This document shows, piece after piece, positions 1 through 10,077 of a stretch of 64,000 nt of DNA. The position numbers and the translations under genes were made by a program. Numbering within the stretch: position 1 is the first letter of the stretch; the number at the start of each line of letters is the position of its first letter. The notes below the pieces were generated by a model. It worked only from the letters and a program-made list of their open reading frames with translations. It did not search any database and was not told where the DNA came from. The stretch is from Allomuricauda sp. GTDB lineage: Bacteria > Bacteroidota > Bacteroidia > Flavobacteriales > Flavobacteriaceae. The DNA lies in contig NZ_PABT01000009.1 of assembly GCF_002699205.1 (NCBI RefSeq), positions 1 to 64,000 on the forward strand, written 5' to 3'.

Positions 1-110
1 GTTTAACCCACGGATAGATCAAATCTGGGCAGTCCATTTGCCATGGTCAGTTTCATCCGGCGAAGGTGGGTCACTTTACTCGGCTTATCCAGCAAGGTAG
101 ATCCCACCTT
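1..110 (+). repeat. IS21-family-like terminal repeat region (partial, at window edge)
   Basis: The stretch carries tandem imperfect units of the form TGGTCAGTTTCATCCGGCG followed by GGTGGGTCACTTTACTCGGC and then TTATCC. This repeated alternation of a GGTGGTCA-type block and a CCGGCG-type block is typical of the ends of IS21-family elements in Bacteroidetes. A related unit occurs in inverted orientation at about 19066-19098, and similar same-orientation units lie at 19174-19208 and 35652-35686. No istA or istB is visible, so the rest of the element would lie left of the window or has been lost. Family assignment is inference from end structure. Confidence 0.55.
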
Positions 111-2342
111 TTAAACCTGTTAACTATAACAATTAAGGATACTTATTTATGTCCTCAAGATTTTGTCTGGGATGAGGATGGGTTCAATGAGATTGAGGCA
201 ATTTTTGAAACAGGTAACAAAGGTACCCATAGAAGCTTCTTGATACTCATGCTTAGGAGCAAAGTATTAAGGAATGATTCTAAATCCTATTTCAGTATTG
301 AGGCCAAAGTACTTAATAAAACAGACGATTCAATTTATGAATCGATTCTATTGAGCGCCTTCAATTTAGATTTCAAAACCCTGAGGAATAAGTTGGATGC
401 TTGGAACCCAAATTCAAGTTGGGTTATGAAAAAGGCGGGACTTTTGGCATTGTTTGATAACCGGGAAGCAATAGGATATCTATCCAAAAACATGGAAAAT
501 CCTGGTTATTCAAGTCAAGAAGAACTTTATATGCTCGAAATGTTGAGTTATTTGAAACAAAGTGTTGAGCATAGATATGACAGGGTTTTGAGTGAGGCCA
601 TTAGTGGCTATAAAAATATGGGATTGGATTCTGTTTCTGAAAACATTGATAACCTTATTGACGATGCGAACAAAGGCAGTGGCAAGATTGAAAGATATGG
701 AGAGGGTAGGTTTAGAATCTCCAATGGGTTTTCATTTAGCAATGATTTCACCAAACCACAGAAAGGCCTGCAATTTCTCCAACAAATGATAGAAACTGGA
801 TTTCCGATTTCAGTCATAAACATTAACTGGAAAAATCCGACCAAGTGCTATCCCTTGTTCAGAACGATATTTGAGTATTTCCCTTTCCCTACTGCTTTTT
901 ATGCATTACAATTTTCGAATGAGAAATTTTTAAGAAGGTTGGGGCAGGATTTTGCCTATTCCGATAATCTGAAATTGAATTTGGATAAAATTCTAGCTAC
1001 AGTTCTAAACTCCTATTTGGAGGACAGCACACCAAATGGAATTAAACAAAATATATTATACTTCGCCTCGGAACTATTCATTGCCGTAGATCCAAAAACT
1101 TGGCAAGACAATTTTCTTAAGATCTGGAACATTGCATCATTCAAGGAGAGATGCCTCGATGACCGATGGTTTGCAGAACGCACATTTACGATTTCATGCA
1201 TTAAATTTATCCAAAATCCGAAAATATTAACCGAATTCCTCCATACTTTACTTATCAATCCTATCTCGGATTATTCAGTTTATCTCACATTCTATCTGGC
1301 CAAGAATCCGATTATTAAAAAACTGGGGGAAACCCTCCAATCAAATGAGGTGGCACAGGCTGTAGACACCTTAATAAATTCAATGCATCAAAATGAGTCA
1401 GCGGTATTCATGACAGGGAATCTTTATGACATTCTCACAGATTCACAAAAAGCGAATATTCGAAAAAATATTCAAAAACTTGATTTTGAGAAAATCGAAA
1501 ATTTAAGGTTATGGAGAGTTTTAATCTACTTTTCAACTGATGACAATGACACCCGTTATAAAATTAAAACTGCTATAATTAAGAACAAAAAATTGTTCAA
1601 TGCCGGTTTCACTAAAAACAGCCTTAGAATGGGTGCGGATTTTATCGAAATTTCAAAATTCACAAACACAAAAGCCCCTGAATATATTTCTTGGTCAACA
1701 ACCGAAGCCAAAGAAATATTTAAAAGATTGTTATCGGAACTAAAAAAGATTGATGGTTATTCAGGTAAAAGTGGACATGATTTTATCTCGATCCTTTCTG
1801 AAATGCAGACATTTCTGAATAGGGAGCAATCAAAAATCAAGGATGTAAAGGAATATAATATGGCGCGTGAAAAAGTCGATAGCCTTTACATCCAAAGTAG
1901 GGGTTATGAATCTCTCAGTGATGGCATAATTTCAACCGAAAATACAGATGTGGTTTGGGCATTAAGTGAATTATCTAGTTTGATGTATCAAAAAAATTCT
2001 ATTCAAGGACTGGAACTGGAAATAAGTTCATTGTTGAATAAGGTTTTGCTTCAATCCGAACCGTCTCTTGAGGCATGCTTGAACTACTTTGCCAGCTGGT
2101 TAAATGATGAACAGCTTTCAAATGGATTTAAAAAATATGATGAAATCATTCTGAAAATCTTAAAACGATACTCCGACAATGAATTGCAGGAATTTGATAA
2201 GCCTTTTGTTTATGAGCAACTTGTGGGAATCGCCAATACATTATCCAATTGGGGAATGATAGATGATTCCATTGAACATTGGAAAACAATAGAGAAACAG
2301 ACTTCTTATAATAATATACGATTCAAGGAGGAAGCTAAATAA
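66..2342 (+). CDS. Large protein of unknown function, 5' end disrupted by an IS terminus
   Basis: I do not recognise the family. The reading frame opens after a stop at 15-17 and its first GTG (66) lies inside the IS21-like end, so roughly the first 15 residues are IS sequence and the native start has probably been lost; the next in-frame ATG is near 249. The remaining 740 or so residues are mostly predicted alpha-helical, rich in Lys, Asn, Ile and Leu, with no signal peptide, membrane span or obvious catalytic motif. The look is that of a long helical-repeat scaffold or sensor. It is followed after 52 nt by the DUF4268 gene and then by the exonuclease-RecQ-UvrD gene on the same strand, which suggests a shared system. 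It could also be the C-terminal part of a larger effector whose enzymatic N-terminus was cut off. Confidence 0.6.
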   Translation: MGHFTRLIQQGRSHLLNLLTITIKDTYLCPQDFVWDEDGFNEIEAIFETGNKGTHRSFLILMLRSKVLRNDSKSYFSIEAKVLNKTDDSIYESILLSAFNLDFKTLRNKLDAWNPNSSWVMKKAGLLALFDNREAIGYLSKNMENPGYSSQEELYMLEMLSYLKQSVEHRYDRVLSEAISGYKNMGLDSVSENIDNLIDDANKGSGKIERYGEGRFRISNGFSFSNDFTKPQKGLQFLQQMIETGFPISVININWKNPTKCYPLFRTIFEYFPFPTAFYALQFSNEKFLRRLGQDFAYSDNLKLNLDKILATVLNSYLEDSTPNGIKQNILYFASELFIAVDPKTWQDNFLKIWNIASFKERCLDDRWFAERTFTISCIKFIQNPKILTEFLHTLLINPISDYSVYLTFYLAKNPIIKKLGETLQSNEVAQAVDTLINSMHQNESAVFMTGNLYDILTDSQKANIRKNIQKLDFEKIENLRLWRVLIYFSTDDNDTRYKIKTAIIKNKKLFNAGFTKNSLRMGADFIEISKFTNTKAPEYISWSTTEAKEIFKRLLSELKKIDGYSGKSGHDFISILSEMQTFLNREQSKIKDVKEYNMAREKVDSLYIQSRGYESLSDGIISTENTDVVWALSELSSLMYQKNSIQGLELEISSLLNKVLLQSEPSLEACLNYFASWLNDEQLSNGFKKYDEIILKILKRYSDNELQEFDKPFVYEQLVGIANTLSNWGMIDDSIEHWKTIEKQTSYNNIRFKEEAK

Positions 2343-2394
2343 AGCTTAAAGAAGAGAATAAATAAAATTATAACACCACTATAACAAACCAACA

Positions 2395-3519
2395 ATGTTT
2401 TTAATAAATAAGCACAATAATAAAATAGAGAAAATATCCGAAAAGACATTTACAGAATTGGGGTTTAAAGAAAGAGAAAACCTTCAGGAATGGCTTGCTG
2501 ATAATCCTATGGCCCTTGGAGAAGAATTGTTGATAATCCAAAAGGAATTTAGTGGATTCAATGACACAAATGAAAGGCTTGATCTACTTGCTCTTGATAA
2601 ACAAGGAAATCTCGTCATTGTGGAAAACAAACTCGACGATAGTGGAAAAAATGTGACTTGGCAATGTTTGAAATATGCTTCATATTGTTCCAGTTTAAAA
2701 AAGTCCCAAATCATAAAAATATATCAGGAATTCCTAGATAAAACCAATTCTTCAATGAAAGCAGAAGAGTCCATTAGTGATTTTTTGGATGGAATCGAAA
2801 TAGAGGAGATTACTCTTAATTCAGGACTTACCCAGCGGCTTATGTTAGTTTCCGGTTCGTTTAGAAAAGAGGTTACTTCCACAGTTATTTGGCTTCTTAA
2901 TTATGGTATCAGACTTCAATGCTTTCAGGTAACCCCTTATGCCCTTGGTGAACAATTGTTCTTAAATGTCGAGCAAATCATACCTATGAAGGAAGCAGAA
3001 GAGTTTTCCATTAGCATGGCCGAGAAAACACAAGAGGATATAGCATCACAAGAAGAAATAAAAAGCAGGCATGTCATTCGAAAAAAATTCTGGAACGAGG
3101 TCATTAACAAAATGAACGGCAAGTCTGATTTATATCAGAATATTAGTTCTAGTAAATACAATTGGATTGGTGCAGGTTCTGGGGTTCGAGGGGTTGGTTT
3201 CAACTTTTCAGCAACAAAAAACTATGGAAGGGCGGAACTTTATATTGACCGAGGGGATAAAAATGAAAATGAGTTCGTTTTTGACTTTCTTTATAACAAA
3301 AAGGAAGAAATTGAATCTAAATTCGGTGGTAAACTGGAATGGGAAAGATTGGAAGGCAAGCGTGCAAGTAGGATAAAATATGAGGATCGGAATTTCAATA
3401 TTTTTGAACCTGAAACTTGGGAATCAACCATTGAAAATATTACCGATGGAATGGTTCGTATGGAACAAACTTTAAAACCCTATTTAAAAGATATAAACAA
3501 GAAAGTGAAAGCACTCTAA
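2395..3519 (+). CDS. DUF4268 protein with PD-(D/E)XK-like nuclease N-terminus
   Basis: The 374-residue protein has two parts. Residues 1-120 contain ERLDLLALDKQGNLVIVENK, a strand-turn-strand with an Asp and a following E-x-K, the arrangement of NucS/endonuclease-like PD-(D/E)XK folds. The C-terminal half, from about residue 220, has the tryptophan-rich WIGAGSG/ELYIDRGDK pattern of DUF4268, a domain found in accessory and restriction-type contexts. There is no signal peptide, so it should act on cytoplasmic DNA. It is the middle gene of a three-gene cluster, 52 nt after a large helical protein and 31 nt before a multidomain helicase. Nuclease activity is inferred from the motif; substrate and trigger are unknown. 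Confidence 0.75.
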   Translation: MFLINKHNNKIEKISEKTFTELGFKERENLQEWLADNPMALGEELLIIQKEFSGFNDTNERLDLLALDKQGNLVIVENKLDDSGKNVTWQCLKYASYCSSLKKSQIIKIYQEFLDKTNSSMKAEESISDFLDGIEIEEITLNSGLTQRLMLVSGSFRKEVTSTVIWLLNYGIRLQCFQVTPYALGEQLFLNVEQIIPMKEAEEFSISMAEKTQEDIASQEEIKSRHVIRKKFWNEVINKMNGKSDLYQNISSSKYNWIGAGSGVRGVGFNFSATKNYGRAELYIDRGDKNENEFVFDFLYNKKEEIESKFGGKLEWERLEGKRASRIKYEDRNFNIFEPETWESTIENITDGMVRMEQTLKPYLKDINKKVKAL

Positions 3520-3550
3520 GGATAGAATACCTAATGTTTGCTATAAACAT

Positions 3551-6500
3551 ATGAATTCAATTGCATTCGTTGATACAGAAATTGAGCCGAAGAGCCGAAA
3601 GATACTTGATATTGGAAGTGTCAAGGGAGATGGTAGCTCCTTCCATAAAACTTCAATAGCGGATTTCATACAATTTCTCAACGGAACCCAGTACATCTGT
3701 GGGCACAATATTTTCAACCACGATATAAAATATATCGGCAAGTCCCTGAATGATGCCGGGATAGCCCCAACCAATGTCATTGACACCCTTTACCTTTCCC
3801 CTCTTCTTTTTCCGACCAAGCCATACCATAGATTGATCAAGGATGACAAGCTACACCCAGAGGAGCTGAACAATCCCCTGAATGACTCCATCAAAGCAAA
3901 GGATCTGTTCCATGATGAAGTTGCTGCCTTTAAACAAATCGACGAAACCTTTCAACAGATACTTTTTTTATTGTTGGGCCCCCAAAGGGAGTTCCATTCA
4001 TTTTTCCGTTTCATCGGTTATTCGAGCAACCATCCGAACGTAGAAGGCTTGATCCAACATAAGTTTGGAAAGGAAATCTGTGAGGGTGCGGACCTGAAAA
4101 AACTGGTTTTGGACCATCCCATTGAACTGGCCTACGCCCTATCTCTTATAAACTCATTCATCCAACATAAAAAAGTAAGATCAATTACACCTCCTTGGGT
4201 ATTGAAGAACTTTCCGGAAGTTGAACGGATCATGTTTCTTTTAAGGAACAAACCTTGCATTACAGGATGCCCTTATTGCAACAATGCATTGGATATCCAC
4301 AAGGGGCTTAAACAGTTCTTTGGTTTTGATTCGTATAGGACCTACGGAGGTGAACCGCTACAGGAAAAGGCGGTCAAAGCCGCTGTCCATAACAGATCTA
4401 TCCTTGCGGTCTTTCCAACGGGAGGTGGAAAATCCATTACCTTTCAGGTTCCCGCCCTAATGAGCGGCGAAAACTCCAAGGGGCTGACAGTTGTGATTTC
4501 CCCTTTGCAATCCCTGATGAAGGACCAAGTGGACAACCTTGAAAAGAATGGAATTACGGAGGCCGTTTCCATAAATGGGATGCTTGACCCAATCGAAAGG
4601 GCAAAGTCCTTTGAACGGGTTGAGGACGGTTCCGCATCCATTCTTTATATTTCTCCTGAGTCCTTGCGCTCAAAGACCATTGAGCGGTTGATCTTGGGAA
4701 GGAAAATAGTCCGTTTTGTAATTGATGAAGCACATTGCTTTTCATCATGGGGACGGGATTTCAGGGTGGATTACCTGTACATTGGTGATTTCATCAAAAT
4801 GGTACAGGAAAGGAAAAATCTTGTGGATGGCATACCTGTTTCCTGTTTTACGGCCACTGCAAAACAAAAGGTAATTGAGGACATTCGGGATTATTTTCGG
4901 GAAAAGCTTTCACTGGAACTGGAAGTGTTCGCTTCCAGGACATCACGGACCAATCTTCAATACAAGGTCTTTGAAAAGGCCGACGAGGAAGAAAAATACC
5001 AAACGGTGAGGGATTTGATAGAGGCGAAAAACTGTCCGACCATCATCTATGTTTCAAGGACCCGAAAGGCCTATTTGCTTGCAGAACGCTTGACCGAAGA
5101 TGGTTTTAATGCCAGACCTTACCATGGTAAAATGGACATACAGGAAAAAACCTCTAACCAAAATGCCTTCATTTCTGGGGAAGTCCCGATAATGGTCGCC
5201 ACATCGGCCTTCGGTATGGGGGTTGATAAAAAGGATGTTGGCTTGGTGGTCCATTTTGAAATCTCCGACTCTCTGGAAAACTATATCCAAGAGGCCGGAA
5301 GGGCCGGAAGGGACGATAATATTATTGCGGATTGCTACTTACTTTTCAATGAGGAAGACCTGGGCAAGCACTTCATCCTTTTAAACCAGACCAAACTCTC
5401 CATCAAGGAAATCCAACAGGTTTGGAAGGCCATTAAGGAAATTACACGGTTCCGGTCAACAGTATCCAATTCCGCACTTGAAATAGCACGAAAAGCAGGT
5501 TGGGATGACAATGTGATGCAAATTGAGACCAGGGTCATGACTGCCATAGCGGCATTGGAAAATGCAGGGTACCTGAAACGGGGGCAGAATATGCCCAGGG
5601 TTTTTGCCAATAGTATCCTCTCGAAAAATGCCCAGGAAGCCATCGATAAAATCCATATTTCTGACAGATTTGAGGGAAGGCAAAAGGAACAGGGTATCCG
5701 GATTATAAAAAAACTCATTTCAAGCAAAAGCAGAAAACAGTCAAATGAGGAAACCGCCGAGTCAAGGGTCGATTACATAAGTGACCATCTGGGAATTTCC
5801 AGAGACGAAGTAATAAACATTGTGTCCCTACTTCGAGAGGAAAATATCCTGGCGGATGCCAAGGACTTGACCGCTTTCATCAGAAAAGGGGAAAACAAGA
5901 ACCGTCCCCTTAAAACAGTGGACCAGTTCAACAAGTTGGAAACATTTCTACTGCCCTTGATTGGGGAACAGGAAAAAACCTTCCATTTAAAGGAATTGAA
6001 TGAAGAGGCTGAAGAAAATGGATGTATTGATACATCGCCCAGTAGAATCAAGACGATCATCAACTTTTGGGCCATTAAGAACTGGGTGAAACAGAAGAAC
6101 CTGCCCTACTCCAAGAACCATGTCGCAATGCTTTCCCTCCATCCTAAAGACGAATTACAGGATAAATTGGATAGGCGTCATGAATTGGCAAGGTTCTTTA
6201 TTGGGTTTCTCTATGAAAAAACGAATTTGAAAACATCCACTTTAGAGACTGGAAAAGAAGAGGTATTGGTTGAATTCTCCGTCCATGAACTGAAAGATGC
6301 TTTTGAAAGTTCCATTTCAAGTTTTGGGAAGAAAGTATCCATTGTAGAGGTGGAAGATGCCCTTTTTTACCTATCCAGAATTGGTGCGCTAAAAATTGAG
6401 GGGGGCTTCCTTGTTGTCTACAACCGACTGACCATTGAAAGAGTCGAACAGGACAACTATAAGCGATATACAAAAGACGATTACCAGCAGCTCAACGAGT

Positions 6501-8365
6501 TTTACGAAAACAAGATACAACAGATCCACATAGTTGGGGAATATGCCAAGAAAATGATAGTCGATTATAGGGATGCCCTTCAATTTGTCGAGGATTATTT
6601 CCAATTGAACTACAGCTCATTTCTAAAGAGGTATTTTCCGGGCAGTAAGGTTGACGAACTCAAGCTGAAAATGACCCCTGGAAAATTCAGGCAGCTTTTC
6701 GGGGAACTGTCCCCTACCCAATTGAAAATCATAAAGGACAATGAAACGCAATATATGGTCGTGGCCGCTGGCCCCGGTAGTGGAAAAACCAAGGTTTTGG
6801 TACATAAACTGGCATCCCTGCTCCTAATGGAGGATGTAAGGCATGAACAATTGCTCATGGTCACTTTTTCGAGAGCAGCCGCGACGGAATTCAAAAAGAG
6901 GCTGCAAAAACTAATTGGCGGCTCTACCCATTACATAGATATAAAGACTTTCCATTCCTACTGCTTTGACCTGTTGGGAAAAATAGGGAATCTTGAAAAG
7001 TCCAGTGAAATATTGAAAAAGGCCATTGAGAAAATCAATAACAACGAAGTAGAGCCCAGTCGGATTACCAAGACCGTTCTGGTAATCGACGAGGCCCAGG
7101 ACATGGATGAGGACGAGTTCAATCTGGTCAAGGCATTGATGGAACGGAACGAGGACTTGCGGGTGATTGCGGTTGGGGATGACGACCAGAATATTTATGA
7201 GTTCAGGGGGGCAAGTGCAAAGTACCTTGAAGAGTTCATACAGGTGAACAGGGCCATCAAGCATGAGCTTATCGAAAACTTCAGGAGCAAAAGCAATTTG
7301 GTCGATTTTACCAACCAGTTCTTAAAATTGATCCGCCACCGATTGAAAAGCGCCCCGATCATTGCAAGACAGACCGATAATGGAAATATAAAAGTGGTCC
7401 ACTACCAGGGCGGAAACCTCATTACACCTCTTGTAAATGATGTTCTTGACACTGGACTTAAGGGTACCACCTGTGTGCTTACCAAAACCAATGACGAGGC
7501 ATTGCAGATTACCGGACTGCTTTTAAAAAACGGAATGCAGTCAAAGTTGATCCAGTCGAATGATGGTTTCAGTTTACATGACCTAGTGGAGATAAGGTTC
7601 TTCCTAAACCATTTGGATTTGGGGGATGATGTGTTTGTCATCACGGATGATAAATGGGAAAGTGCCAAACGGAATCTCAACGACAAATTCCGAAACAGTA
7701 CAAAACTGGACATCTGCAATAACATTATAGGGGATTTTGAGGCAATCAATCCAAAAAAGAAGTACAAATCCGACCTGGAGGTTTTCATCAATGAATCCAA
7801 GCTGGAGGATTTCTACAATGAGAATGGGGAGACTATTTTCGTTTCGACCATCCACAAGGCCAAGGGCAGGGAATTTGACAATGTATTTTTGATGCTTGAT
7901 GGTTTCAAGCTTAATACTGAAGAAAAAAAGCGCCAACTCTACGTTGCAATGACCAGGGCCAAACAAAATCTCAACATCCATCTTAATGGAAATTACCTTG
8001 ACCATAACAGTGCCGATAATTTGGTAAGATTGGAAGACAGGGACATTCATGTACCACCGAAAGAAATGGCAATGCACTTAACATACAGCGATGTATGGCT
8101 TGATTACTTTATAACCAGGCAGCAATTGGTTTCCCAATTGACTAGTGGTGATGAATTGGTTTTCAATGGGGATGGATGCCTGAATTCGGAAGGGCAATCC
8201 GTTTTGAAGTTCTCACAACAGTTTATTAGGCAGATACAGCTAATGGAAGAGCGGGGCTATAAGCCCAAAAGCGTTAAAGTGAACTTTATCGTTTATTGGC
8301 TTAAATCGGAATCGCAGAAAGAGTTCAGGATTGTAATCCCAGAAGTATATTTTGAAAAGGAATAG
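3551..8365 (+). CDS. DEDD exonuclease / RecQ helicase / UvrD helicase triple fusion
   Basis: This 1604-residue protein joins three DNA-processing modules. Residues 1-120 look like a DnaQ/RNase T 3'-5' exonuclease (DxE in FVDTEIEP, then HNIFNHD and a later Asp). A small Cys cluster (CITGCPYC, about 235) follows. The RecQ module has a Q-motif-like segment, Walker A TGGGKS (about 293), DEAH (about 391), TATA and the YIQEAGRAGRD motif VI. A winged-helix-like linker leads to a UvrD/Rep module with AAGPGSGKT (about 1075), VIDEAQD, GDDDQNIYEFRGA, TIHKAKG and LYVAMTRAKQ. All core helicase motifs are intact, so both motors are likely active. RecQ proteins are usually 500-700 residues and rarely carry a second SF1 motor. 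It sits at the end of a co-directional cluster and converges on the mob operon. Function is inferred as DNA unwinding and degradation, possibly in defence. Confidence 0.88.
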   Translation: MNSIAFVDTEIEPKSRKILDIGSVKGDGSSFHKTSIADFIQFLNGTQYICGHNIFNHDIKYIGKSLNDAGIAPTNVIDTLYLSPLLFPTKPYHRLIKDDKLHPEELNNPLNDSIKAKDLFHDEVAAFKQIDETFQQILFLLLGPQREFHSFFRFIGYSSNHPNVEGLIQHKFGKEICEGADLKKLVLDHPIELAYALSLINSFIQHKKVRSITPPWVLKNFPEVERIMFLLRNKPCITGCPYCNNALDIHKGLKQFFGFDSYRTYGGEPLQEKAVKAAVHNRSILAVFPTGGGKSITFQVPALMSGENSKGLTVVISPLQSLMKDQVDNLEKNGITEAVSINGMLDPIERAKSFERVEDGSASILYISPESLRSKTIERLILGRKIVRFVIDEAHCFSSWGRDFRVDYLYIGDFIKMVQERKNLVDGIPVSCFTATAKQKVIEDIRDYFREKLSLELEVFASRTSRTNLQYKVFEKADEEEKYQTVRDLIEAKNCPTIIYVSRTRKAYLLAERLTEDGFNARPYHGKMDIQEKTSNQNAFISGEVPIMVATSAFGMGVDKKDVGLVVHFEISDSLENYIQEAGRAGRDDNIIADCYLLFNEEDLGKHFILLNQTKLSIKEIQQVWKAIKEITRFRSTVSNSALEIARKAGWDDNVMQIETRVMTAIAALENAGYLKRGQNMPRVFANSILSKNAQEAIDKIHISDRFEGRQKEQGIRIIKKLISSKSRKQSNEETAESRVDYISDHLGISRDEVINIVSLLREENILADAKDLTAFIRKGENKNRPLKTVDQFNKLETFLLPLIGEQEKTFHLKELNEEAEENGCIDTSPSRIKTIINFWAIKNWVKQKNLPYSKNHVAMLSLHPKDELQDKLDRRHELARFFIGFLYEKTNLKTSTLETGKEEVLVEFSVHELKDAFESSISSFGKKVSIVEVEDALFYLSRIGALKIEGGFLVVYNRLTIERVEQDNYKRYTKDDYQQLNEFYENKIQQIHIVGEYAKKMIVDYRDALQFVEDYFQLNYSSFLKRYFPGSKVDELKLKMTPGKFRQLFGELSPTQLKIIKDNETQYMVVAAGPGSGKTKVLVHKLASLLLMEDVRHEQLLMVTFSRAAATEFKKRLQKLIGGSTHYIDIKTFHSYCFDLLGKIGNLEKSSEILKKAIEKINNNEVEPSRITKTVLVIDEAQDMDEDEFNLVKALMERNEDLRVIAVGDDDQNIYEFRGASAKYLEEFIQVNRAIKHELIENFRSKSNLVDFTNQFLKLIRHRLKSAPIIARQTDNGNIKVVHYQGGNLITPLVNDVLDTGLKGTTCVLTKTNDEALQITGLLLKNGMQSKLIQSNDGFSLHDLVEIRFFLNHLDLGDDVFVITDDKWESAKRNLNDKFRNSTKLDICNNIIGDFEAINPKKKYKSDLEVFINESKLEDFYNENGETIFVSTIHKAKGREFDNVFLMLDGFKLNTEEKKRQLYVAMTRAKQNLNIHLNGNYLDHNSADNLVRLEDRDIHVPPKEMAMHLTYSDVWLDYFITRQQLVSQLTSGDELVFNGDGCLNSEGQSVLKFSQQFIRQIQLMEERGYKPKSVKVNFIVYWLKSESQKEFRIVIPEVYFEKE

Positions 8366-8479
8366 AATACCATTTGAGGTTGACTAAAAAAATAACCCAT
8401 CCCAATCAGCGGAAGGGCGATTATGATAATTGAACCTAATACTTCATAAAAAACTCATGAGCCTATTGGATTTTCGCCT

Positions 8480-10066
8480 CTATTTGAAGAGGGTGCCAAT
8501 ATCATGATGCACTTTTAGATAATGCTGCTCCAATTCCAATTCTGAAATTCCCAAAGGCTTGGGCAATCCCCTTTCAATTGTTGGTTTCTGAAACTGCGCC
8601 TTCCTATCCTTGCCATCAGCAAACACCACAAACTCCCCCTGCTTCAACCGAAAAAATACCTCGGCCCTACGTTTGGAAACTTCCTTCTCCCCTTCGGTAA
8701 TCCGTCGTTCCAGGTTCAACCCTGAGCTCTTGCTCACACTACGAGTGGGAATCTTTACCAACTCAAAAAAACGTTCATAGTATCTTGCCGTATCAGGGTC
8801 GTTCACCTTTCCAAAGAACTGATAGGATAGATTTGATAGTATCGCCTTGCTCGCCTTCTCCCCGTACATCATATCATTTTGGATCTTGTCCTGCAACACA
8901 TACACACTCACAATGTCATAACTCCTTAGGGTGGCTGGTATTCGGTGCATATTCAACAACCGTAAGGTTGAGGCCTCTTCCAACAACATAAAGGAAGGTT
9001 TCCTATTTCGTTGGCTCATCTGTTTTGAAATCGTATGGATGATAGTGGCGATCACCGGGGAAAGGGATGCATCCTTTTGGGGGTTATTCACTAAGGCAAT
9101 TACGGAAGGGTGATCTTCATTATTGATGTCTAAAGAAATCTCATCTGCGGAAAGCACCATAAAAATCTTTCGCGTACTGATCTTTTTAAACCCATTGGCC
9201 AAGGTACTGAGCACCCCTGCTGTCTGTCGTTCCGACCCAATGCCACTGATAAAGGCATCCGCCATGGCCCGCGAAGTGATGTTCCCTTTTAAAAATTTGA
9301 TAAGGCTCTTGGTGGCCAATTGCTGAAAAACGGCCATCAGATGGGGCAAGGTACAATAGTGTGGATAATCGGTCTTTAATCGCCAAATCAATCCACTGAC
9401 CAGGCCCTCAGCTGCATCCTTAAAGAAGCGGGAAGTACTGTTCTCATCCGAGTCCCGGTGTTCCATCAAGTTCTCCAAGAGCACCCGGGATACCTCATGC
9501 ACACTTTCCTCATCAGGCAGGTATCTAGGAGCGATGGGATTGACCCGATTATAGATGGGACCAAAGGAAACAATCTTAAAGGGTATCTGTTCCCCCTCCC
9601 ATAAGGGGCAGGCCATTTCAGTGATCTCAAAATCCTTGTAATCGTGGATGACCCCTGAGAAATGCTCCTTTTGAAAATGCTTTAAGAAATTGTAGATGAC
9701 ACTCTCCGTCTTTCCGCTCCCTGCAGAGGCCATCACCGACACTCCGCGCCGAATGTTACCCAACACCAAGGGCCTCCCCTTTACCTTCATTTTCACCTCA
9801 AAGACCTTGGAGGGTTTCTTATTGTCTTTGTAGTGGTCCACCAAACCATAGATTACCACATGGGCAAAAAACAGGGGCAGCCAAAGGGCCAATGACCCCT
9901 TAATAAAATCATCCCATCCCCAAAGTAAACCATTGGCCAGGGCCAAAAGAACAATTCCCAAAAACCATATCACAAACCCATATTTTAGAAAGCGATTCAC
10001 TACAAATGAAACCCCTCCTCCAATCAACAAACCTGAAACTATTCCAATCCATCCTAAACCTACCAT
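8480..10066 (-). CDS. Type IV coupling protein (TraG/TraD-like, MobC-type)
   Basis: The 528-residue protein has N-terminal membrane spans (about residues 5-75) followed by a VirD4/TraG-type ATPase. Walker A is ASAGSGKTES near residue 115 and Walker B is FMLLEEAS near residue 360, and a conserved VSVYVLQDKIQ segment follows. Coupling proteins sit at the inner membrane, bind the relaxase-DNA complex and feed it into the type IV secretion channel. It is the last gene of an operon BfmA, DUF5712 relaxase, coupling protein, starting 11 nt after the relaxase gene. The length is shorter than typical TraG proteins (about 650) but matches mobilisation-module versions in Bacteroidetes. Assignment is firm; the exact symbol is not, so none is given. 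Confidence 0.9.
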   Translation of the reverse strand: MVGLGWIGIVSGLLIGGGVSFVVNRFLKYGFVIWFLGIVLLALANGLLWGWDDFIKGSLALWLPLFFAHVVIYGLVDHYKDNKKPSKVFEVKMKVKGRPLVLGNIRRGVSVMASAGSGKTESVIYNFLKHFQKEHFSGVIHDYKDFEITEMACPLWEGEQIPFKIVSFGPIYNRVNPIAPRYLPDEESVHEVSRVLLENLMEHRDSDENSTSRFFKDAAEGLVSGLIWRLKTDYPHYCTLPHLMAVFQQLATKSLIKFLKGNITSRAMADAFISGIGSERQTAGVLSTLANGFKKISTRKIFMVLSADEISLDINNEDHPSVIALVNNPQKDASLSPVIATIIHTISKQMSQRNRKPSFMLLEEASTLRLLNMHRIPATLRSYDIVSVYVLQDKIQNDMMYGEKASKAILSNLSYQFFGKVNDPDTARYYERFFELVKIPTRSVSKSSGLNLERRITEGEKEVSKRRAEVFFRLKQGEFVVFADGKDRKAQFQKPTIERGLPKPLGISELELEQHYLKVHHDIGTLFK

Positions 10067-10077
10067 ATCTGCTTTGT

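Noticed and set aside
7604-8077. A 157-residue minus-strand frame opposite the UvrD module
   Set aside because: It covers motif-bearing coding sequence on the plus strand and shows no domain.
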